Assembly: GCA_963784175.1 (NCBI GenBank)
Contig: CAWAQJ010000012.1
Coordinates: forward strand, 186,001-250,000
Direction: 5' to 3'
DNA from: JAIBJN01 sp963784175
GTDB taxonomy: Bacteria; Actinomycetota; Thermoleophilia; Gaiellales; Gaiellaceae
DNA: 64,000 nucleotides
Part shown: piece after piece, positions 9,034 to 17,251 of the stretch
Numbering within the stretch: position 1 is the stretch's first letter
Layout of the letters: each line of letters begins with the position of its first letter
Program-made: the position numbers and the translations under genes
Notes under the pieces: model-generated
Seen by the model: only the letters and a program-made list of their open reading frames with translations
Database searches by the model: none
Told to the model about the DNA's origin: nothing

Positions 9034-9042
9034 GGCTACACT
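9034..9042. promoter_or_regulatory. Overlapping -10 elements for arginase (minus) and tRNA-Phe (plus)
   Basis: Minus strand TAGCCT (9039-9034) ends 9 bp before the arginase GTG. Plus strand TACACT (9037-9042) ends 10 bp before the first base of tRNA-Phe, a good distance for a transcript that begins a few bases before the mature tRNA. The two elements share a TA core. -35 sequences are not obvious. Confidence 0.45.
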
Positions 9043-9052
9043 TCGATGCCGC

Positions 9053-9125
9053 GGCGAGGTAGCTCAGTTGGTAGAGCACACGGCTGAAAACCGTGGTGTC
9101 GCCGGTTCGATTCCGGCCCTCGCCA
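9053..9125 (+). tRNA. tRNA-Phe (anticodon GAA)
   Basis: 73-nt cloverleaf. The acceptor stem GGCGAGG pairs with CCTCGCC (9118-9124), discriminator A at 9125. The D arm is GCTC-AGTTGGTA-GAGC, the anticodon arm CACGG-CTGAAAA-CCGTG places GAA in the loop, the variable loop has 5 nt, and the T arm is GCCGG-TTCGATT-CCGGC. CCA is not encoded and must be added after transcription. Confidence 0.96.
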
Positions 9126-9343
9126 CTCGCTGGGTCCAGCCTGCGGTGGGCCACCTTCTTCACATTCACATGTCTCCTGTGCCCCGCGCCGGTGGTGCGG
9201 GGGCTCCGAGTGACCGGGTTCAGGAAGATGCCTTTCCTTCCGAGGGCCGACTGACTCGCGCGAGCGCAACGCGTCGCTGAGACGGCACAAAAAACGACGT
9301 CCGGGCCGGTGCAACCGTGCCGCGAACGCCGTTTGACCGGATC
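9126..9343. other. Intergenic region without a recognisable gene
   Basis: Between tRNA-Phe and the convergent methyltransferase gene. A GC-rich imperfect inverted repeat at about 9179-9203 could fold, but has no T run. On the minus strand a six-T run (9290-9295) follows a short CGGT/ACCG stem at a distance, so it is a poor terminator. I see no protein or RNA family. Confidence 0.5.
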
Positions 9344-9979
9344 CTAACCCGGCTTTGCCCGGCGCGCCAGGAACGCGGTGCCGGCGCCTACCTCGAGCTC
9401 CTCGAAATCGGTGAACCCGAGCGGCTCGAGACGGGCGCGGAGGGTCTCGGGCGGCGTCCAGATCGGCGTGCTCGACCCGGAGACGGCGGCGAACACGGTC
9501 GTTCCGCCAGGCGCCGTGACGCGGGCCAACTCCTCGAAGAACGGGATCATGTTCAGGAGGAGCACGAGGTCGAACGCGCCGTCCTCGAACGGAAGCTTCG
9601 AGGCGTCGGCGACGTCGAACCGGACGTGCCCGGCCAGCTCGGCCGGCAGCAAGGCTCGGGCCTGTTCGACCATCGCGGGCGCCAGGTCGACCCCCACGAC
9701 GTCGGCCCCGGGAAACCGCTCGGCGGCGAGGCGGGCAGCCTTGCCCGTCCCGGTGCCGAGATCGAGGATCCTGCCCGGCTCGACCTGGATGCGGTCGAGA
9801 GCGACAACCAGCGGCGCAAGCCTCTCCGGCCCGATCACCTCGTCCCAGCGGGGCGCGAGCCGGTCGAACTCCGCTCGCAGCGGACGACGGAAGACCCGCC
9901 ACAGCCCGGGCCTGGCGACGACGATGCGGGTCACGAGGCGCGCGAAACGGCGCCCGATCGCCTCGCGGCGGCCGTTCAC
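9344..9979 (-). CDS. Class I SAM-dependent methyltransferase
   Basis: 211-residue methyltransferase with the SAM-binding glycine loop ILDLGTGTGKAARLAAERF (motif I), the acidic ribose contact VVGVDLAPAMVEQAR, the motif VRFDVADASKLPFEDGAFDLV and LARVTAPGGTTVFAAV. It resembles the UbiE/SmtA type that works on small molecules. The GTG start (9979) overlaps the stop of the upstream SAM hydrolase gene as GTGA. It is the last gene of the long haem/cytochrome operon, so a role in quinone or tetrapyrrole modification is possible but unproven. Substrate unknown. Confidence 0.75.
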   Translation of the reverse strand: MNGRREAIGRRFARLVTRIVVARPGLWRVFRRPLRAEFDRLAPRWDEVIGPERLAPLVVALDRIQVEPGRILDLGTGTGKAARLAAERFPGADVVGVDLAPAMVEQARALLPAELAGHVRFDVADASKLPFEDGAFDLVLLLNMIPFFEELARVTAPGGTTVFAAVSGSSTPIWTPPETLRARLEPLGFTDFEELEVGAGTAFLARRAKPG

Positions 9980-10767
9980 CAGTCGACCGCGGAGATCTTC
10001 AGCTCGTCGCCCGCGCTCACGCCGAACATCTGCGCCGCGTTCCCGCGGTTGATCGCGAGCGAGATGTTCCAGTAGGCGTCTTCGTAGAGGACGATGTCGC
10101 CGCCCCGCACCTCCGCGAACGTGCGAGCCGTGGCGGCGTAGTAGCGCTCGAACCCGACCTCGATCTCCAGGTGGGAGCCCGACTCGATGCCGACCTGGGC
10201 GAGGTCGTCCCGGGTGAGGTTGAGCTGGACGTTGCCGAAGCGGTCGACATGAACGACGGTCGCCCGGATGCGGCGCTTGCCGATGCTCGGCGCGGGCAGG
10301 TCGATGCGAACGAGCTTGGCGCCGTCGAGGGGCGGCCCCAGCGCGCCCAGCTCGACTCCCGCAGCCAGGTGCGCCGCGGCGGGCGCGAAGACGTCGCGGC
10401 CGTGGAAGGTGTGGGCGACCGGCTCGAGCCGGTAGGCGGGATCTGCGAGCTCCACTGCCTCCTCGACGCCGCCGAGCCGATCGGCCGTGAGCACGAGAAG
10501 GCCGTTGTCCGGGCCGACGTACACGCGGCCGTCGCTCCCGCGAAGGGCGATCGCCTTGCGGTCGCTGCCCACGCCCGGGTCGACGACTGCGAGGTGGATG
10601 CCTTCCGGCATGAACGGAATCGTGCTCGCGAGCACCAACGCGCCCTCGACGACGTTGTGCGGCGCGATCCCGTGCGTGATGTCGATCACCTCGGCCTCGG
10701 GGGCGATGCGCTTGATCACTCCGCGGCACGTGCCGACGAAGTCGTCCTCGAGGCCGAAGTCCGTCAG
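9976..10767 (-). CDS. SAM hydroxide adenosyltransferase (DUF62 family), apparent CTG start
   Basis: Family that hydrolyses S-adenosylmethionine to adenosine and methionine and is related to fluorinase and chlorinase. Family segments: LTDFGLEDDFVG at the very N-terminus, VIDITHGIAPHNV, LAVVDPGVGSDR, YVGPDNGLL, TFHGRDVFAPAAAHLA, and the C-terminal barrel DRFGNVQLNL...SLAINRGNAA. The first standard start is GTG 10719, which would remove the conserved TDFG. CTG 10767 lies exactly in a CTGA overlap with the hemD stop and begins LTDFG, giving 263 residues. There is no ATG/GTG/TTG in frame before the upstream stop at 10801. Followed by the methyltransferase in a GTGA overlap. Confidence 0.8.
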   Translation of the reverse strand: MTDFGLEDDFVGTCRGVIKRIAPEAEVIDITHGIAPHNVVEGALVLASTIPFMPEGIHLAVVDPGVGSDRKAIALRGSDGRVYVGPDNGLLVLTADRLGGVEEAVELADPAYRLEPVAHTFHGRDVFAPAAAHLAAGVELGALGPPLDGAKLVRIDLPAPSIGKRRIRATVVHVDRFGNVQLNLTRDDLAQVGIESGSHLEIEVGFERYYAATARTFAEVRGGDIVLYEDAYWNISLAINRGNAAQMFGVSAGDELKISAVDW

Positions 10768-11423
10768 GAAGGTGATGAACCGGCGTTCGATGCCGCGAGC
10801 TTAACGGCTGCGACCAGACCCTCTCGGTCGTGACTCTCTGCTTCGGCGACGAGCCGCAGACCCGCATCGCGCGCCTCGGCGGAGGTCACAGGGCCGATGG
10901 AGACGCACGGCGCATCGACGCCCAGGGCCGCGAGCGCGCGGGCGGCGGAGCCCGACGCGAGCACGACGAGATCGGCGGCCGGGAAGGCCTCGGGCCTGAG
11001 CTCGACCGTGCGATAGACGGGGACGAAGTCGGCGCCGAGCTCCTGCACGAGCACACCGCGCGCGCCCTCGGCCGCCGGGAACAGGACCCGCCCGGCCGGG
11101 CGCGGCAGCTCGGCGGCCAGTCCCTCCTGGGTCGAAACCTGCGCGACGAGGTCGGGCTCGACGCCCTGTTCGCGGAGGGCCTCCGCGGTTCCCTGGCCGA
11201 CTGCGGCCAGCTTCGGCAGCCCGCCTTCCAGCCGCGCGAAGAGCGCGTCGACCGCACTGCGGCTCGTGAGCACGATCCAGTCGTAGCCCTCGGCGCGCAG
11301 CGGCGGCCCCGGAAGCGGCTCGATTGCCACGAGCGGGCACGTCTCGACCTCGAAGCCCTCGGCCTCGAGCGCGGCGGCGAGCGGGCGCGTCAGGGCCTCG
11401 GTCGCCGTGAGGACGACCTTCAT
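10764..11423 (-). CDS. hemD: Uroporphyrinogen-III synthase
   Basis: Closes hydroxymethylbilane to uroporphyrinogen III with inversion of ring D. The 219-residue protein has the poorly conserved two-domain pattern of the family: MKVVLTATEALTRPLAAALEAEGF at the start, YDWIVLTSRSAVDALF in domain one, LVVLASGSAARAL and VSIGPVTSAEARDAGL in domain two. The ATG start overlaps the hemC stop as ATGA. Sequence alone would make a moderate case; position directly behind hemC makes it strong. Its stop overlaps the CTG start of the SAM hydrolase gene. Confidence 0.85.
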   Translation of the reverse strand: MKVVLTATEALTRPLAAALEAEGFEVETCPLVAIEPLPGPPLRAEGYDWIVLTSRSAVDALFARLEGGLPKLAAVGQGTAEALREQGVEPDLVAQVSTQEGLAAELPRPAGRVLFPAAEGARGVLVQELGADFVPVYRTVELRPEAFPAADLVVLASGSAARALAALGVDAPCVSIGPVTSAEARDAGLRLVAEAESHDREGLVAAVKLAASNAGSSPS

Positions 11424-12259
11424 CCGCGCAGCGCAGCCGTCGCGGACAGAAGCTCGTCCGCGAGAGCCAGCGGGTCGTCCCCCACCCGGCGCTGCACCCA
11501 CGCACCGTCCTCGTCGGCGATGAGCGCCGTCAGCGAGCGGCCGTCGTGGTGGGCCGCCACGGGGGCGAGGCAGCCGCCGCCGATCCTGGCGACACATGCG
11601 CGCTCGGCTTCGACGCGGCGGCGCGTCTCGGCGTCGTCTGCGGACGCGACGAGCTCCTCCTCGCCGGCGCGGACCTGGAGGGCGACGGCGCCCTGCCCGG
11701 CCTCGGGAAGCAGCTCCTCGGGCGAAAACCGGTAGCCGATCTCTGCAGCGAGCCCGAGCCGGTCGAGGCCTGCCGAGGAGAGGACGATGGCGTCGAGCCC
11801 GCGCTCGCCCATCTTCCGCAGGCGCGTGTCGACGTTCCCGCGCAAGGGCTCGACGGAGAGCGTCGGCTCGAGGGCGAGCAGCTCGGCGCGGCGGCGCGCG
11901 GAGGCGGTGCCGACGCGCATTCCCGGCCGGACGCCGTCCGCGCCGCAGAGAGCGTCCCGTGCATCCTCGCGAGGCAGGTACGCGCCCACGGCCAGACCGG
12001 CCGTGTTCGTCGACGTCATGTCTTTGGCGGAGTGGACGGCGGCATCGATCCGCCCGGCGAGGAGGGCCTCCTCGATCTCCTTCACGAAGACGCCGCGCTC
12101 GCCGATCTCCCCGAACGGCTTCGAGCGGTCCCGGTCGCCCGCGGTCGTCATCGGGACGATCGCGACGTCCACGTCGAGGTACACGACCCGCAACGCGTCC
12201 GCCGCGAGCTCGGCCTGAATGAGCGCGAGCCTACTGCCGCGGCTGCCGAGCCGGACCAT
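11420..12259 (-). CDS. hemC: Porphobilinogen deaminase (hydroxymethylbilane synthase)
   Basis: Polymerises four porphobilinogens on a covalently bound dipyrromethane cofactor. 279 residues with LGSRGSRLALIQA, GERGVFVKEIEEALLAGRIDAAVHSAKDM, RGNVDTRLRKM, LPEAGQGAVALQVR, and the cofactor cysteine in IGGGCLAPVAAH. It is a little shorter than average (300-315), mainly at the C-terminus. The start overlaps the hemA 3' end by 29 bp. Part of the hemA-hemC-hemD core. Confidence 0.94.
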   Translation of the reverse strand: MVRLGSRGSRLALIQAELAADALRVVYLDVDVAIVPMTTAGDRDRSKPFGEIGERGVFVKEIEEALLAGRIDAAVHSAKDMTSTNTAGLAVGAYLPREDARDALCGADGVRPGMRVGTASARRRAELLALEPTLSVEPLRGNVDTRLRKMGERGLDAIVLSSAGLDRLGLAAEIGYRFSPEELLPEAGQGAVALQVRAGEEELVASADDAETRRRVEAERACVARIGGGCLAPVAAHHDGRSLTALIADEDGAWVQRRVGDDPLALADELLSATAALRG

Positions 12260-13520
12260 CGCGCTCCTCGAGCCCGAAGAGGTGTCGCACGGCGTCCGCG
12301 TACAGGACGCCGTCGGCCGCGGCTGCTGCTTCCTTCATGCGCACCGTCGGCTGGTGCAGGAGCTTCGCCACGATCTGGCTCGTCAGGGCCTCGACGGCGC
12401 GCCGCTGGCTCGGCGAGAGAGACGCCAGACGCCCTTCGACGCGGTCGAGCTCCTCGCGCCGGATCGACTCGGCACGCGCGCGCAGCGAGGCGATCGCGGG
12501 CACGACGTCCAGCGAGAGCTGCCAGGCGCGGAAGGCGTCGGCCTCCTCGCCGACGATCGCCTCCGCGCGCACGGCCTCCTCGCGACGACCGGCGACGCTT
12601 TCCGCAACGACCCGCTCGAGGTCGTCGATGTCGTAGAGGTAGCAGCCCTCGAGGTCGTTGATCGCCGGGTCGAGGTCGCGCGGCACGGCGATGTCGATGA
12701 AGAAGACGGGCTTGCCGCGACGCTCCCGCATCGCGCGGGCGACCTGGTCACCGGAGAGCATGAGCCCTTGCGAGCCCGTCGAAGCGACGACGACGTCCAC
12801 GTGCGCGAGCTCCTCCTCCACCGCGTCGAGGCCGACGGCACGACCGCCAAAGCGACGCGCGAGGGCTTCGGCCCTTTCGGGCGAGCGGTTCGCGACGACG
12901 ATCTCGCCGACGCCTCGGGAGATGAGATTGGCGGCCGTCAGGTCGGCCGTCTTGCCCGCGCCGATGAGGAGGATTCGCCGTCCCTCGAGGTCCTCGAAAA
13001 CGCGCTCGGCGAGCTCGGCGGCCGCCGAGGACACGGAGGCCGGGTTCTCGCCGATCGCCGTCTCCGTCCGCACGCGCTTGCCGACCCGCAGCGCCTGGCG
13101 GAAGAGGCGGTGGAGCGTCGAGCCGGTCGTCCCTGCCTCGCGACCCGCCTCGTAGGCTTCGCGCACCTGGCCGAGGATCTGCGCCTCGCCGGGCACCATC
13201 GAGTCGAGCCCCGCGGCGACCCGGAAGAGATGGACGGCGGCGGCCTCGTCAGTGACCGTGTAGAGCGCGGGCGCCAGCTCGGAGTGCGCGAGCCCCGAGA
13301 GAGCCGAAAGCTCCCCGTAGATTCGCTCCTCCACGTCCGCCGGGTCGGCGTCGACCGCGTAGACCTCCGTGCGGTTGCACGTCGAGAGCACGACCGCCTC
13401 GGAGCCGCGATCCGACAGCCGCTCGAGCGCTCCGCGCCGAAGGTCGGCGTCGTACGCGAGCAGCTCCCGCAGCTCCACCGGAGCGCGCTGATACGAGGTG
13501 CCGACGAGTACGAGTCTCAC
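12231..13520 (-). CDS. hemA: Glutamyl-tRNA reductase
   Basis: First enzyme of C5-pathway tetrapyrrole synthesis, reducing glutamyl-tRNA to glutamate-1-semialdehyde with NADPH. 429 residues: LVGTSYQRAPVELRE, catalytic cysteine in VLSTCNRTEVY, LDSMVPGEAQILGQVREAYE, the NADPH fold RILLIGAGKTADLTAANL, FFIDIAVPRDLDP and the C-terminal dimerisation helix. The GTG start at 13520 shares its G with the upstream stop (TAGTG). It continues the haem run. hemL and hemB are not in the window. Confidence 0.95.
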   Translation of the reverse strand: MRLVLVGTSYQRAPVELRELLAYDADLRRGALERLSDRGSEAVVLSTCNRTEVYAVDADPADVEERIYGELSALSGLAHSELAPALYTVTDEAAAVHLFRVAAGLDSMVPGEAQILGQVREAYEAGREAGTTGSTLHRLFRQALRVGKRVRTETAIGENPASVSSAAAELAERVFEDLEGRRILLIGAGKTADLTAANLISRGVGEIVVANRSPERAEALARRFGGRAVGLDAVEEELAHVDVVVASTGSQGLMLSGDQVARAMRERRGKPVFFIDIAVPRDLDPAINDLEGCYLYDIDDLERVVAESVAGRREEAVRAEAIVGEEADAFRAWQLSLDVVPAIASLRARAESIRREELDRVEGRLASLSPSQRRAVEALTSQIVAKLLHQPTVRMKEAAAAADGVLYADAVRHLFGLEERDGPARQPRQ

Positions 13521-14317
13521 TAGAAGTGCGCGAAGGGGGTGAGGACGAGGCGGACGAGGACGACGAGCAGGAAGCCGGCGAGCGCGAGGTACGCGGTGCG
13601 GCGGCCGCGCCAGCCCGCCTCCCAGCGGAGAACGAGGAAGCCCGCGTAGACGCTCCACGTCAGGAGCGTCACCGCCATGGTGGCATCGAAGGCGGCGGCC
13701 TCCGGCTCGAGCCGGGCGAGGCCGACCCCGACGCCGAGCGTGAGCGCAGGCAGCGCCACCATGATCGTCCGGACGGTCAGGGAATCGAGCGTCTCGAGCG
13801 ACGGAGAACGGAGCCGCAGGACGCCGGGGCTGCGCCGCTTGAGCCTGCGCTCCTGCCAGAGATAGAGCGCGGCGAGGCTCGCGGCGAGGGTGAAGCCGGC
13901 GAAGGCGGCCAGGATCAGGCCGACGTGGAAGGTGAGGAAGACGGCGCCGAACTCGCTCCGCGCGGGCTTCCCCACGCCGCCCGCCACCCAGGCGAGCGCG
14001 AGCAGGAGCGCCGCGAGCGGCATGACCGCGAGCCCGAGGAGCCGGAAAGGCGCCCGGCAGCCCCAGATGAGATACACGCCGACGCACATCCAGACGAACA
14101 GGTTGAGCGAGCCCGCCCACGTCCCCCACGGGAAGCCGTCCGCGTGCGCGGCCTGCGCCACGAGCAGCGCGGTCTGGGCGAGCCAGCCCAGGCGCACGCC
14201 CCAGATCGCATAGCGAACGAGCCGTCCGGGCCGCACCGTGTCGCCTGCGTAGGCGACAGCCGCCTCCGTGTAGCCGGCGAGCGCGGGCCAGAAGAGCAGC
14301 AGCGCGATCTCGGTCAC
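13520..14317 (-). CDS. HemX/CcsA-type cytochrome c assembly membrane protein
   Basis: 265-residue integral membrane protein with about eight hydrophobic segments and the tryptophan-rich stretch FPWGTWAGSLNLFVW characteristic of the haem-handling CcmC/CcmF/CcsA family. It has conserved-looking histidines in TFHVG and near the N- and C-termini. Position between the ccmD-like gene and hemA resembles the hemX position in Gram-positive hem operons. The ATG start overlaps the ccmD-like stop as ATGA. It may act in haem delivery for cytochrome c maturation or regulate HemA levels; the sequence does not separate these. Confidence 0.72.
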   Translation of the reverse strand: MTEIALLLFWPALAGYTEAAVAYAGDTVRPGRLVRYAIWGVRLGWLAQTALLVAQAAHADGFPWGTWAGSLNLFVWMCVGVYLIWGCRAPFRLLGLAVMPLAALLLALAWVAGGVGKPARSEFGAVFLTFHVGLILAAFAGFTLAASLAALYLWQERRLKRRSPGVLRLRSPSLETLDSLTVRTIMVALPALTLGVGVGLARLEPEAAAFDATMAVTLLTWSVYAGFLVLRWEAGWRGRRTAYLALAGFLLVVLVRLVLTPFAHF

Positions 14318-14505
14318 GGAGCGACCTCCTCGCGGTCCGGCTCGGGTGTGGGCTCGGCATCGCGTCGCCGGCGTGCCAGCTCCGCCAGCTCCCCGACCTC
14401 CCGCTCGAGCCTGGAGAGCTTGAACGCGTAGATGACGAGGTAGACGAGCAGGACGCCGAGAACGACGAGGTAGGCGGCGGTGACGTACTTCTCGGCGGAG
14501 CTCAC
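14314..14505 (-). CDS. CcmD-like small haem exporter subunit
   Basis: 63-residue protein with one membrane helix (AAYLVVLGVLLVYLVIYAF) followed by a basic, then coiled and acidic tail. Size, single helix and location right after ccmC fit CcmD, the small protein that helps release haem-loaded CcmE from CcmABC. Such proteins are too short and variable for a confident call by sequence. GTG start overlaps the ccmC stop as GTGA, and its own stop overlaps the next start as ATGA. Confidence 0.6.
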   Translation of the reverse strand: MSSAEKYVTAAYLVVLGVLLVYLVIYAFKLSRLEREVGELAELARRRRDAEPTPEPDREEVAP

Positions 14506-15194
14506 GACAACGCTTCCCGCAGCTCGCGCAGGCGCTCGTCGACCCGCTTGCCGGTCAGCTCGTTGACGTAGAGCGAGGCGGCGAGGGCGAGCGTGCCCGC
14601 GAAGCAGATGACGAAGGTGAGGAGCTGGCTCCCGGCGAGGTTCGAGCCGACGTCGCGGTCGAACACGACGGGATGGATCAGCCCCTCGGCGAGCCGGATC
14701 GCAAGGAAGCTGACCGGGATCAGCACGACACCGAAGAGCGCGTACACCGCCGACATCCGCGCCCGCCGCGGCCCCGGCTCGACCGAGTAGCGGAGCATGA
14801 AGTAGGCCGAGTAGAAGAGGAAGAGCACGAGGAAGAGCACCAGCTGCCGCTCCCCCCAGCTCCACCAGACCCCCCAGGACGTCCGCGCCCAGATCGAGCC
14901 GGTCACGAGCGTCAGGATCCCGAAGATCACGCCCATGTGGACGGCCGTGTAGCTCTCCAGGTCGTAGCGGTCGTTGCGGACCCAGAGGAGCCGCAGCGCC
15001 TTCCAGGCGGCCCAGCCGAAGCAGGCATACGCGGTGAGCGCGACTGGGACGTGGATGTAGAAGATCCGCTGGCGGAACCCCTCGAGCGGCGCGTCGGGCA
15101 CCCAGTAGAACGCGAGGGCCAGCCCACCGAGGAGCAGGACGGACGCTGCGACCGCGAGCGCGACCGCGTTGTTATTCCGTAACGACGTACTCAA
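14502..15194 (-). CDS. ccmC: Cytochrome c biogenesis protein CcmC
   Basis: Six-helix membrane protein of the haem-handling family, presenting haem to CcmE. The periplasmic tryptophan motif is WGVWWSWGERQL, flanked by haem-ligand histidines in FYIHVPVAL and GLIHPVVF. 230 residues with the likely TTG start at 15194; no ATG or GTG lies in front of the first helix except far upstream inside ccmB. It overlaps the ccmB 3' end by 23 bp. Works with the adjacent ABC subunits CcmA and CcmB. Confidence 0.85.
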   Translation of the reverse strand: MSTSLRNNNAVALAVAASVLLLGGLALAFYWVPDAPLEGFRQRIFYIHVPVALTAYACFGWAAWKALRLLWVRNDRYDLESYTAVHMGVIFGILTLVTGSIWARTSWGVWWSWGERQLVLFLVLFLFYSAYFMLRYSVEPGPRRARMSAVYALFGVVLIPVSFLAIRLAEGLIHPVVFDRDVGSNLAGSQLLTFVICFAGTLALAASLYVNELTGKRVDERLRELREALS

Positions 15195-15810
15195 AGCTCG
15201 CCCAGGACAGGATCGCAAAGATGACGTCGTAGAGAGCGAGGAAGCCGAGGAAGCGGCCGGGGTCGTCGGAGATCGAGGCGCCGACCCCACCGACCACGAT
15301 CGGAATCGCGAGCGGCAGGAGCAGCAGGGGAAGAAGCAGCTCCCGCGCCCGGCTGGCAGCCGCCATCGCGGCAAGGAGTGTGCCCACGGCGGCGAGCCCG
15401 AGGTCGGCCAGCACCACGGCGACGACCAGCTCCCAGGTGAGCGGCTCGAAGAAGAGCGCGAACACCGGCAAGGCGACGACCTCGGCGAGCGCGAGGAACG
15501 TGACCACGGCGATCGCCTTTCCCAGCCAGATGGCGCTGCGGTCGCAGGGCGCGAGGATCAGCCCGTCGAGCACCCGCTGGTCGCGCTCGGCCGCAAAGGC
15601 GCGGGTGAGCCCGAGGATGGCGGTGAAGAGCAGCGCCACCCAGAGCAGCCCGTACGCAGCCTCCTCCTCGGTGCCCGCCGGCAGCGAGAAGCTGAAGACG
15701 ACGAGCGTCGCGACGACGAAGAGAACCATGGAGAGGAACGTGTCCCGCGAGCGAAGCTCGAGCCGCAGATCCTTGCGCGCGAGCGCGCTCACGTCGGCGA
15801 GGTAGTTCAT
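15172..15810 (-). CDS. ccmB: Haem exporter/cytochrome c maturation permease CcmB
   Basis: 212-residue membrane subunit of the CcmABCD complex. Starts MNYLADVSALARKDLRLELRSR, a family-typical cytosolic N-terminus, then about six membrane segments, with the motif FAAERDQRVLDGLILAPCDRSAIWLGK between helices two and three. The ATG at 15810 overlaps the ccmA stop as ATGA. Confidence 0.88.
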   Translation of the reverse strand: MNYLADVSALARKDLRLELRSRDTFLSMVLFVVATLVVFSFSLPAGTEEEAAYGLLWVALLFTAILGLTRAFAAERDQRVLDGLILAPCDRSAIWLGKAIAVVTFLALAEVVALPVFALFFEPLTWELVVAVVLADLGLAAVGTLLAAMAAASRARELLLPLLLLPLAIPIVVGGVGASISDDPGRFLGFLALYDVIFAILSWASFEYVVTE

Positions 15811-16391
15811 GCCAGGGATAGGCGGCCCGTCGCAAGCGTGGCCACGCGCTCCGGCTCGTGGGTGGAGACAACGAGCGTCCGCTCGCCGGCAAGGGCCGCG
15901 AGCTCGGCGTCGAGGAGCGCCGCGCCCGCCTCGTCCAGGCCCGCATAGGGCTCGTCGAGGAGCAGCAGGTCGGGGTCGTGCAACAGCGTCCGGCACAGCG
16001 CGAGCCGCTGCTGCATCCCGCGCGAGAAGGCCGACACGCGCTCGTGCCTGGCCTCCCAGAGCGCGAAGCGCTCGAGGAGCATGCCGATCCGCTCCCGTCG
16101 CTCGGGAACGTGGTAGAGCCGCCCGTAGAGGTCGAGGTTCTCGAGCGCGGTCAGCTCGCGGTAGACGAGCGGCTCGTGCGCCAGATACCCCAGACGACCG
16201 CGCTCGACGGAGACCTCGAGCTCGCCGGCGGTCGGGGCCAGCAGCCCGGCGCAGAGCGCCAGCAGAGTCGACTTCCCCGAGCCGTTCGGGCCGGTGACGA
16301 CGAGGAGGTCGTGCTCGCTCACCTCGAGGTCGAGGTCGCGCAGCACGCGCTTCGTCCCGAAGCTGCGGCCGAGGCCGCGCGCCCGGATCAC
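15807..16391 (-). CDS. ccmA: ABC transporter ATPase CcmA
   Basis: 194-residue ATP-binding subunit of the cytochrome c maturation system. Walker A GPNGSGKST, Q-loop region LGYLAHEPLVY, signature FSRGMQQRLALCRTLL, Walker B LLLLDEPYAGLD, and switch His in STHEPERV. The GTG start overlaps the ubiA stop as GTGA. With ccmB, ccmC and the ccmD-like gene it forms a complete CcmABCD set; ccmE, ccmF and ccmH are not in the window. Confidence 0.88.
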   Translation of the reverse strand: MIRARGLGRSFGTKRVLRDLDLEVSEHDLLVVTGPNGSGKSTLLALCAGLLAPTAGELEVSVERGRLGYLAHEPLVYRELTALENLDLYGRLYHVPERRERIGMLLERFALWEARHERVSAFSRGMQQRLALCRTLLHDPDLLLLDEPYAGLDEAGAALLDAELAALAGERTLVVSTHEPERVATLATGRLSLA

Positions 16392-17251
16392 GCGAGCACG
16401 TCCAGGAGGACGAACGCGAAGAAGGTGACGCTGATGACGCCGTTCATGGTGAAGAAGGCAGCGTCGAGCCGGCTCGTGTCGCGCGGCGACACGAGCGAGT
16501 GCTCGTAGACGAGCAACCCGGCGACCGCGACGACACCGAGCCAGTAGAAGAGACCCGCGTCGAGCGCGAAGCCGGCGGACGCGAGGAACGCGACCGTGGC
16601 GATGTGGCACGAGCGCGCAACGGCAAAGGCCGCGGGGACGCCGAATCTCGCAGGCAGCGAGTGCAAGCCGTGGGCACGGTCGTGCTCGAGATCGAAGAGC
16701 GCGTAGAGCACGTCGAACCCGGCCACCCAGACCGCGACGGCGGCGCCGAGGAGCCACGCTTCCAGCGGCATGTCGTTCGTGATCGCGGCCCAGGCCCCGA
16801 CCGGCGCGAGGCCGTCCACGGCGCCGAGCCAGAAGTGCGAGAGCCAGGTCGCGCGCTTCAGGTACGGGTAGATCACGAAGCCGACGACGGGGATCGGCCA
16901 CAGCCAGCGCACGATCGGCGCGAGCTGGTAGACGGCGATCAAGAAGACCGCCAGCGAGGCGGCCGAAAAGAGCGCAACGTGCCACGGCCGGAGGGCCCCG
17001 CTCGGCAGCTCACGGCCGGCCGTGCGCGGATTGCGGGCGTCGATGCCGGCGTCGATCAGGCGGTTGAGGGCCATGGCCAGGCTGCGCGCCCCGACCATCG
17101 CGACCGTGATCCAGAAGAGGTCGGCCCCTCCGGGCACGCCGTCGACCGCCAGGAACGCGCCGATGTACGCGAACGGCAACGCAAAGATCGTGTGCTCGAA
17201 CTTGACGAGCGAGAGGAAAAGCCTCGGGTAGCGGAGTACAGCCGTCGTCAT
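16388..17251 (-). CDS. ubiA: UbiA-family prenyltransferase
   Basis: Integral membrane enzyme transferring a polyprenyl chain to an aromatic ring. Both magnesium-diphosphate motifs are visible: NRLIDAGIDARNPRTAGR and DVLYALFDLEHDRAHGLHSL. 287 residues, eight or nine membrane segments. It resembles the 4-hydroxybenzoate octaprenyltransferase branch, which also includes the MqnP type used in futalosine menaquinone synthesis; neighbours do not decide the substrate. The ATG start overlaps the mog stop as ATGA. Its place beside ccm genes fits an electron-transport role. Confidence 0.82.
   Translation of the reverse strand: MTTAVLRYPRLFLSLVKFEHTIFALPFAYIGAFLAVDGVPGGADLFWITVAMVGARSLAMALNRLIDAGIDARNPRTAGRELPSGALRPWHVALFSAASLAVFLIAVYQLAPIVRWLWPIPVVGFVIYPYLKRATWLSHFWLGAVDGLAPVGAWAAITNDMPLEAWLLGAAVAVWVAGFDVLYALFDLEHDRAHGLHSLPARFGVPAAFAVARSCHIATVAFLASAGFALDAGLFYWLGVVAVAGLLVYEHSLVSPRDTSRLDAAFFTMNGVISVTFFAFVLLDVLA

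Noticed and set aside
9280..9330. Terminator for the methyltransferase gene (six-T run on the minus strand)
   Set aside because: The only nearby stem is 4 bp and is separated from the T run by about 12 bases.
9126..9343. Small RNA such as 4.5S SRP RNA after tRNA-Phe
   Set aside because: A GGAAG-type stretch is present, but the conserved SRP loop sequences are not.
15172..15946. Overlapping frame on the minus strand across ccmB with many Arg/Ala codons
   Set aside because: Shadow of ccmB; the true frame has membrane helices and family motifs.
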